Assembly: GCA_028703445.1 (NCBI GenBank)
Contig: JAQVMW010000006.1
Coordinates: forward strand, 29,702-93,701
DNA from: Candidatus Peribacteraceae bacterium
GTDB lineage: Bacteria > Patescibacteriota > Gracilibacteria > Peribacterales > Peribacteraceae
Direction of reading: 5' to 3'
Length of the DNA stretch: 64,000 nucleotides
Of this stretch, positions 58,649 through 64,000 are shown one piece after another. Within the stretch, counting starts at the first letter, position 1. Each line of letters begins with the position of its first letter. Position numbers and translations under genes: made by a program. The notes beneath the pieces were generated by a model that saw only the letters and a list, made by a program, of their open reading frames with translations, ran no database searches and was not told the origin of the DNA.

Positions 58649-61318
58649 ATGTCCGAGACCAGCTCCAAGACAGCAGAGGCGCATTTGTACGCAATCGAAG
58701 AAAATTATCCGCGACAACTTACGCCGGCGGAGATCAAACAGATTCGAACCGAGACCTACAACGAAGCGTGGAAAGTCATGACCGGTATAGATCTGACGGA
58801 ACATGAAGCCCGTTTGGTTGAAGAAACCGATTCGGTATTTATCGAGATGGAACAAGATCCCTCTTCGGCACCGCCTGCCGAACCGATTATCCAAACACGC
58901 AAGCGAAGCCCGCAAGAAATATATGAATTCCATCGTCAGATGAGACGACAACTCACTGTCTCCCTGCGATACATCGAAGAGCTCCTCGCAATTGATGAAC
59001 AGCTCTGCGGCAATAGGGATCGCGGGACAACAGGCATCGCATTGCCCGTGCGGCGCATCCGACAACACGGCAAGCATCATGCCGTCATCATCACGCGCAA
59101 TACATGGGGGAGTACGCCGGTGGAGGAGGATACGGAACTGCAGGAACGCCTGAAGGCGAAGTGCACGCAGCCGGATGCAGAGGGTATGCTCCGTCTTGAT
59201 GAGGAGGCCTACCGTAAGGCGCTGCGCCAGTACCAGCGCGATCACACAAACGCAGATCTGCCTGTCTTAGGAGAGGATGACAGGGTGCATATTTTCGACG
59301 CCGAGGGCAAACACATCGGAAACGCGACCGTGCGCGAAGTAACGGGCGATACGGTGCGGCTCTACTGTCACACCCCCATGCGGCTGAATACGCACTGTAC
59401 CCTGCGCAAGCGCAGTAACCGGCTCGCGCTCGAAACCTACCAGGTATCCGTACACGCGTACTGCCAGAAACTTGAATGCACCCATCAAATGACGAATCGT
59501 GAAGGCAAGCTCTACTGGAAACAAGAGGCGGAAGAGGAAACGAATCCGCCTGTCAGAGAGGATTGGGTGAGTGACGATCGGTATCAGTATTCGGCTGGAA
59601 ACCCCGCCCTCCTCACGATTCCCGAACAATTCTTTTTGGGCGAAGAATGGGATACAGACCGTCGTCAGGCATTGACGTGCAGCATTGCCTGCCAAAACAC
59701 ATTCGAGCAGGAGGATATTCCGCGTAAAATTCTGGATGATGACGAGCAGTGTCGCGCCGCCGCGCTCGCCGCCATGGGGCATCCCTGTACGTTGATCCAG
59801 GGTCCCCCGGGAACCGGCAAGACGGAGGTGGCAAGTCTGCTGACCAGACATTTTCAGAAACAAGGATTAAAGACGCTCATCCTCTCGCACAGCAACAGGG
59901 GATTGGATGTCCTGCTCCTGGCCGCACGCGAGAAAGGAGTCGACCTTCACCGCGGCGGCACGGAAGAAGGTGTTTGCGCCCGCAACCTTCGGGATGCATT
60001 CATCCGCAAGGGAATGCGGTACCCACGCAGAGCGGAATTTCTTGAGCTTGTTTTCAACAAAAAAGCATTCGATAAGGCGCAGGCCGCTTACGATCCTGCC
60101 TCGGGTGAACAAGCTCCTGTGCATGCAGATTTCACGAGCATGAAACTCAGCGAGGAACGGTGGGCTGCAGCATGGGAGACATTTGAAGAACAGAAACTGG
60201 CGCTCGTTGCAAAACTGAAACAAGAGAAAGGGCTGACGGTCGGCGTGACTTTAAACTCGCTCATCACGGATGAAATCATCCAAGCACTCGATTTTGACGT
60301 CGTGATCGTGGACGAAGCCTCGAAGGGATTCCTCTATGAATTCCTTCCTGCCCTCAAGAAAGCAGGAAAACAAATCATCGCCATCTTCGATCACAAGCAA
60401 TTGGGAAACATCGCTATCCCGCCAAACATCAAGAACCACTTGGAAGATGCTAAGTCAGAATGCGCAGGCAACCCTGCGGCCATCGGCAAGAAGGAGGTTG
60501 ATATCTTTGAGGGTGGGCCGCTCAAGTGGATGGCGGAGCAATCCATCACCCCCCAGATCATGCTGCGCACCGACAGACGCTCGCTCAAAGATCTGGTGCG
60601 GGTGGTGAGCTTTGGCGCATACGACGGCAAACTCAAGGCCGGACGCAAGGATCATGACAATCCGGACAACGGCGGATCCCTGCTGTGGGTGGATACATCG
60701 GGTCGGCCCGACCGTGGAGAAGTGTCTGCGGGCGTTTCGCGGATCAATCCGCTCGAAGCGCGACTGGTGGCACGCAGGCTCATGGACGAATTCGAACGCG
60801 GAGAGCTGTCGCAAGAGAGCTTCGGTGTCATTGCGATGTACCGGGCACAGGCGAATCAGATCCTGAGGAAGGCGCGCAAGACACACCCCAAACGAAGCGG
60901 ATCACGTGAGGAATTTCTGGAAGCACTCAAAGGAAATGTTGCCACGGTCGACAGCTTTCAGGGATCGGAGAGAGATACGATTCACCTGACCACCACGCGC
61001 AGCAACGAGAGCGGGACCGTCGGGTTTTTGGATGACGTGCGACGCACGAACGTCGCCGCATCGCGTGCACGGAACAAATTGGTGGTCTATGGGGACCCAA
61101 AGACCCTCATTGAGAACAATCCGGACCCTGCCAGCGCCGCGTATTTCCGCGTGCTCTACGATATCTGTGCGCAGCGCGGGGAGATTATCTCCGCCTTCTC
61201 GACTCTGCCGGGCCAGGTGCGGCCGGAGGAACAGAAGAAGCAAACCCGAAACGCTCGGTGGAAGCGAAAACGACGGGCGAAACAACATACAGAGAAAGAT
61301 CATGCATTCGGGGAATGA
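58649..61318 (+). CDS. Superfamily 1 DNA/RNA helicase (Upf1/Dna2-like)
   Basis: 889 residues. An N-terminal region of about 360 residues without recognised domain but with a small beta domain ('GEDDRVHIFDAEGKHIGNAT'); then two RecA lobes: Walker A 'GPPGTGKT' (385-392), Ia 'ILSHSNRGLD', Walker B 'VVIVDEASK' (551-559), III 'IAIFDHKQLG', V 'VATVDSFQGSERD' and VI 'VAASRARNKL'. The tail is basic. Upf1-like SF1B helicases unwind 5'-3'. Function in the cell is open: repair, RNA turnover or defence. ATG 58649 follows the ncRNA terminator by 40 bp. Confidence 0.92.
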   Translation: MSETSSKTAEAHLYAIEENYPRQLTPAEIKQIRTETYNEAWKVMTGIDLTEHEARLVEETDSVFIEMEQDPSSAPPAEPIIQTRKRSPQEIYEFHRQMRRQLTVSLRYIEELLAIDEQLCGNRDRGTTGIALPVRRIRQHGKHHAVIITRNTWGSTPVEEDTELQERLKAKCTQPDAEGMLRLDEEAYRKALRQYQRDHTNADLPVLGEDDRVHIFDAEGKHIGNATVREVTGDTVRLYCHTPMRLNTHCTLRKRSNRLALETYQVSVHAYCQKLECTHQMTNREGKLYWKQEAEEETNPPVREDWVSDDRYQYSAGNPALLTIPEQFFLGEEWDTDRRQALTCSIACQNTFEQEDIPRKILDDDEQCRAAALAAMGHPCTLIQGPPGTGKTEVASLLTRHFQKQGLKTLILSHSNRGLDVLLLAAREKGVDLHRGGTEEGVCARNLRDAFIRKGMRYPRRAEFLELVFNKKAFDKAQAAYDPASGEQAPVHADFTSMKLSEERWAAAWETFEEQKLALVAKLKQEKGLTVGVTLNSLITDEIIQALDFDVVIVDEASKGFLYEFLPALKKAGKQIIAIFDHKQLGNIAIPPNIKNHLEDAKSECAGNPAAIGKKEVDIFEGGPLKWMAEQSITPQIMLRTDRRSLKDLVRVVSFGAYDGKLKAGRKDHDNPDNGGSLLWVDTSGRPDRGEVSAGVSRINPLEARLVARRLMDEFERGELSQESFGVIAMYRAQANQILRKARKTHPKRSGSREEFLEALKGNVATVDSFQGSERDTIHLTTTRSNESGTVGFLDDVRRTNVAASRARNKLVVYGDPKTLIENNPDPASAAYFRVLYDICAQRGEIISAFSTLPGQVRPEEQKKQTRNARWKRKRRAKQHTEKDHAFGE

Positions 61319-61340
61319 CATCTTCCCGACAACAGGCTTC

Positions 61341-61361
61341 CCCTCCCCAGACGGGGGAGGG
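61341..61361. repeat. CCCTCCCC hairpin repeat after the helicase gene
   Basis: CCCTCCCC-agacg-GGGGAGGG in the space between convergent genes; the DUF559 stop lies at its right end. Confidence 0.65.
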
Positions 61362-61754
61362 CTAGGGAGAGGGGATCTGCTCCTGGTAAAGCCCAAGTTT
61401 CTCTCCTATGTTCGTAAGCACTAAATCACAATCCTCAACAACAAATCCATTCTTAAAACGGAAAATTGTGAATCCTTGCTCTCGCAAAAAGTCCTCTCTT
61501 TTTCTATCTTTCTGTTGGACGCCCGGCTGAAAATGCGAGTCGCCATCAACCTCGATAATCAGCCTTCTCTCAAGACATAAAAAATCAACGATAAAGGGAC
61601 CGATAGGAACCTGGCGCCGAAACTTAAGCCTGTGGAACCTCTTTGCACGCAACTTTTTCCAGAGAATCTGTTCGCCTGTCGTCTGGCTCCTGCGAAGGTG
61701 ACGGGCAAAGTGAATTTTCGGCTTGTGGGTACAATGGAGAAAGTTCTGAAGCAT
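61362..61754 (-). CDS. DUF559-family endonuclease-like protein
   Basis: 130 residues with the Vsr/restriction-like DUF559 pattern: 'LRRSQTTGEQILWKKLRAKR', 'FRRQVPIGPFIVDFLC' with catalytic Asp, 'LIIEVDGDSHF' with the ExD pair, and 'FLREQGFTIFRF'. Usually solitary genes; presumed to cut DNA but targets are unknown. TACTCT ends 8 nt before ATG 61754. The C-terminal residues 'QEQIPSP' are encoded by repeat DNA. Confidence 0.88.
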   Translation of the reverse strand: MLQNFLHCTHKPKIHFARHLRRSQTTGEQILWKKLRAKRFHRLKFRRQVPIGPFIVDFLCLERRLIIEVDGDSHFQPGVQQKDRKREDFLREQGFTIFRFKNGFVVEDCDLVLTNIGEKLGLYQEQIPSP

Positions 61755-61796
61755 AGCGGTACAGAGTAGCACTACCCTATCTACCCCTCTCCCTGC

Positions 61797-61997
61797 CCCT
61801 CTCCCCAAGGGAGAGGGAGGCTACATCACCCCAAAAGAATCTTGGCTTCAGTCAGGGCTCCATTGATCATTCCTCAAAAGGCCAATTTGTGGTACTATGT
61901 TCTGATATCCAAATAGAACCTCTCGACCCGAACATGAGATACATCACCCTGTCCTTCCGGCCCCTCACTCTACCCTCTCCCACTGTGGCGGGAGAGG
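61797..61997. repeat. Two CCTCTCCC hairpin repeats
   Basis: CCCTCTCCC-caa-GGGAGAGGG (61797-61817) and CCTCTCCC...GGGAGAGG (61974-61997) in a 318-bp gene-free space. Nothing else in the space is supported. Confidence 0.65.
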
Positions 61998-62072
61998 AGA
62001 TAGGGAAAAATAAAGACCGTGATTGTTCTCTGTCATTGTCCGAGCATTCATCTCTTCTTTGCCTTTATTAAT

Positions 62073-62459
62073 ATGGTCCTACTCCTCTCTGGCGGCACCG
62101 AGATCTCGCGCGGCGTGATCGTGGACAAGTTCCTCGCCGATCACTTAGACTGGCGACACCTCGCGCTCGAAGATCTGGATATGACACAGGATCCCGATGA
62201 CATCATCGGCATGGGACCGTTCTTCGCACTGCTGGTCGCCTGCGAGTGCGCCAAGGAGGCGCTGAAGGAAGGATACAGCGTCGTGATCACCTGCCCGGCC
62301 GCCGAGATGCTGGATACCGTGCAGGAATCGTTTCCCAAAGATTTGACTTCGGTCTACCTGGGCAGGACGCGCGCCAAGTCAGTGTACGACCGCGTGATCG
62401 ACACTTCGAAACAGTCCGTGGGCGAGACGTGCGCGGTGCTGCGTGACCTTGTCGACTGA
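62073..62459 (+). CDS. Hypothetical cytoplasmic protein, 128 residues
   Basis: From ATG 62073: 'MVLLLSGGTEISRGVIVDKF' followed by 'MGPFFALLVACECAKEALKE' and 'SVVITCPAAEMLDTV', an alpha/beta pattern reminiscent of small nucleotide- or kinase-like folds, but without a clear P-loop. The stop overlaps the next ATG (TGATG), so it forms an operon with the receiver protein and may be its partner. Confidence 0.65.
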   Translation: MVLLLSGGTEISRGVIVDKFLADHLDWRHLALEDLDMTQDPDDIIGMGPFFALLVACECAKEALKEGYSVVITCPAAEMLDTVQESFPKDLTSVYLGRTRAKSVYDRVIDTSKQSVGETCAVLRDLVD

Positions 62460-62887
62460 TGGATACTGCCCTGCACCAGTCACCTTCAGTTCCGATGCAG
62501 GGCACCGCCCGCTTTCTCATCGCGGACGATACCCCGGGCAAGCAGTTTTACCTGCGTTCGCTGCTGAAGAAGAGCCATTTTCCCGCGGAAGTGGTGGTGG
62601 CAGGTACGACGAAAGAAAGCGAAGAGATGATCGCCAAAATGCCCAACATCGTCGGCGCGTTCGTCGATTTACGCATGCCACAGGCAGGCGGCATCCCCAT
62701 CGTGGAAATGCTCCGCAGAACGCATCCTCATACGCGCATCGCCCTGATCACGGCATCCACCGGCGAAACGCTGGAACGGGAGGCGGCGCAGGCAGAAGTC
62801 AGCGATTTCATCTCAACGGCATATCCCGAGAAATTCGTAACGGAGCGGATTTTGAAGCTGCTGGAGGAGTGGAAGGGAATGAAGTAG
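62459..62887 (+). CDS. Stand-alone receiver-domain protein
   Basis: 142 residues: receiver fold with acidic pair D23-D24 ('FLIADDTPG'), phospho-acceptor D70 ('GAFVDLRMPQ') and 'LITAST'. The conserved Lys near the end is replaced ('FISTAYPEKF'), so the phosphorylation switch may be altered. No output domain, as in CheY-like proteins, but no chemotaxis genes adjoin. Coupled to the upstream gene. Confidence 0.85.
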   Translation: MDTALHQSPSVPMQGTARFLIADDTPGKQFYLRSLLKKSHFPAEVVVAGTTKESEEMIAKMPNIVGAFVDLRMPQAGGIPIVEMLRRTHPHTRIALITASTGETLEREAAQAEVSDFISTAYPEKFVTERILKLLEEWKGMK

Positions 62888-62978
62888 TTAGTAGTTAGTA
62901 GTTGGTAGTTTGGGAAAAGAAAAAGGCTATTTTGTGGTGTCCGAGCTACCAGCTACAAGCTACAAGCTACTACACTAC
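62884..62978. repeat. Facing TAGTTAG/CTACAAG tandem repeats
   Basis: Left arm: TAGTTAG repeated about three times from 62886; right arm: GCTACAA/GCTAC repeated to 62978. Every left T/right G and G/C position can pair, with regular A/A mismatches, across a loop of about 35 nt. The right arm contains the -10 box of the next gene. Confidence 0.65.
62971..62976 (+). promoter_or_regulatory. -10 box of the glycosyltransferase gene
   Basis: TACACT ends 6 nt before GTG 62983 and is part of the repeat's right arm. Confidence 0.5.
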
Positions 62979-62982
62979 GCCA

Positions 62983-64000
62983 GTGAGAATACTGTTCACC
63001 CGCTTTCCGCTTGAAAGTCGCTACGGCGGTGCCGAGGTGCAGACCATGGCGCTTCTGCGCGGCCTGCAGGCCCGTAAACACGGCGTGGCCTTTCTCGGCA
63101 GTTGCCAAACGCTCTTGCAACTCTGCTGGGATGAAGGAATCCTTGCCGCGGAATTGACGATCGGTGATCCCCCCGTCACGAAGTGGGGCGCGATCAGTTT
63201 TTTCTGGCGCAAAAAAAAGATGCAGCGACGCCTCTGCTCGGCCATACAGGAATTCGGCCCGCTCGACGCCTTGATCATGCTGAGCATGACCGAAAAACTC
63301 CTGCTCACGCCGTTCGCACTCAAGCGGGGGATCCGCGTGCTCTGGGTGGAGCACGACCGCGTCGGACGATGGCTGATCAAAAATCCCTGGCTGCCCATGC
63401 TGCGGCGCGCCAGCAAGGGTGCGACTGTCGTGACGGTGTCGGAGCTGAGCCGCGCCATCTACGTTGATCAACTGGGCTTCGCCCCTGAGCGCGTCGTGGC
63501 CATCGGCAATGGCATCGATCCGCAACACCTCATGGGAGAAGGAAAGTATTCCCGACCCGAACGGACGCTGCTGCATGTCGGCACTGTCGCACGTCTCTCG
63601 CGCGATAAGGGCGTGGATCTTTTAATCAGAGCAGTAGGGGATATGCCCGGCATGACACTCGACATTGTTCCTACGGGCGAACAGGGCAGCAATGAACAGC
63701 AAGTACGCGCTCTCGCCGCCCAAATCAATGCAGACGGGGAGCGCATCCGGTTCTTGCCCTCATCGGCTACTGGAATGGGCGCGTTCTACCAGTCACTCGA
63801 TGTCTTCGTTCTCCCTTCCCGCGAGCATGATCCCTGTCCGCTCGCGCCCATGGAAGCACTGTGGATGGGCACGACGGTGATCATGACCGATGCCTGTGGC
63901 ACGGCGGGATATCTGAAGAAGGAGGAAGAGGCACTCGTCGTTCCTGCAGAATCCGTGCCCGCTCTCAAAGACGCACTGCAAAAAATGCAGAGTCAGACAT
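62983..64000 (+). CDS. Glycosyltransferase, GT4-like, cut by the right edge
   Basis: 339 residues visible from GTG 62983, open at the window end. N-lobe 'ILFTRFPLESRYGGAEVQTM', 'TVSELSRAIYV'; C-lobe 'LLHVGTVARLSRDKGVDLLI', 'FYQSLDVFVLPSREHDPCPL', 'APMEALWMGTTVIMTDACGT' with the Glu-x7-Glu type donor site. Uses a nucleotide sugar to build a surface glycan. The last 30-60 residues are missing. Confidence 0.92.
   Translation, partial: MRILFTRFPLESRYGGAEVQTMALLRGLQARKHGVAFLGSCQTLLQLCWDEGILAAELTIGDPPVTKWGAISFFWRKKKMQRRLCSAIQEFGPLDALIMLSMTEKLLLTPFALKRGIRVLWVEHDRVGRWLIKNPWLPMLRRASKGATVVTVSELSRAIYVDQLGFAPERVVAIGNGIDPQHLMGEGKYSRPERTLLHVGTVARLSRDKGVDLLIRAVGDMPGMTLDIVPTGEQGSNEQQVRALAAQINADGERIRFLPSSATGMGAFYQSLDVFVLPSREHDPCPLAPMEALWMGTTVIMTDACGTAGYLKKEEEALVVPAESVPALKDALQKMQSQT

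Noticed and set aside
1..64000. CRISPR arrays, rRNA genes and transposase-type insertion sequences
   Set aside because: No regularly spaced repeats, no rRNA stretches and no transposase genes were seen. Short hairpin repeats are dispersed, not arrayed.

Overview
The window looks like a chromosome segment of a Patescibacteria/CPR bacterium, most likely of the Peregrinibacteria/Peribacteria type. That placement is an inference from gene content, small gene families, pervasive short hairpin repeats and ordinary use of TGA as stop, which argues against the recoded Gracilibacteria/Absconditabacteria. No rRNA or CRISPR array is present. The chromosome is moderately GC-rich; one 9.1-kb block is visibly AT-richer. 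Many genes have no Shine-Dalgarno sequence. Instead a TANNNT -10 box, often TGCTANNNT, ends 6-9 nt before the start codon, which suggests widespread leaderless transcription; I used this to choose many starts.

Layout. 1-9.8 kb: gatC-gatA (Glu/Asp-tRNA amidotransferase), an MBOAT acyltransferase with an SGNH-like partner (surface O-acetylation), a MazEF toxin-antitoxin pair, and a 1224-residue protein carrying two MutS-type ATPase modules in one chain. 9.8-18.9 kb: an integrated element bounded by a 21-bp direct repeat that is the 3' end of tRNA-Asp. It carries an OLD-family nuclease, a phage small-terminase-like protein, a secreted SLH protein, two XRE repressors, a primase-helicase and a large serine recombinase. 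It has no capsid or large-terminase genes, so it resembles a phage satellite (PICI-like) more than a prophage.

19-25.5 kb: a histidine kinase/response regulator pair divergent from a MacAB-type efflux operon, with matching direct-repeat operators between them. 25.7-38 kb: cell-envelope genes (LysM-M23 peptidase, D,D-carboxypeptidase, FtsQ-like, glycosyltransferase, DUF1189, a second M23 peptidase, SLH and Ser-rich secreted proteins, a holin-like protein) mixed with NnrD, PgeF and dGTPase. 38-49 kb: tRNA-Trp, topA, HU, jag, dnaJ, a Ca-binding-repeat protein, recJ, an XRE regulator with a perfect palindromic operator, uppP and dedA. 50-64 kb: hsp20, galU, uvrB with a diverged extra copy of its 3' end downstream, serS, a strong candidate structured ncRNA with promoter and terminator, an SF1 helicase, a DUF559 nuclease, a receiver protein and a glycosyltransferase cut by the window edge.

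Repeats are a major theme. Several families of perfect or compensated hairpins lie at gene ends and starts, and some are translated in frame inside gatA, dgt and the D,D-carboxypeptidase. A separate class of facing degenerate short tandem repeats lies in intergenic spaces and sometimes supplies the -10 box of the next gene.
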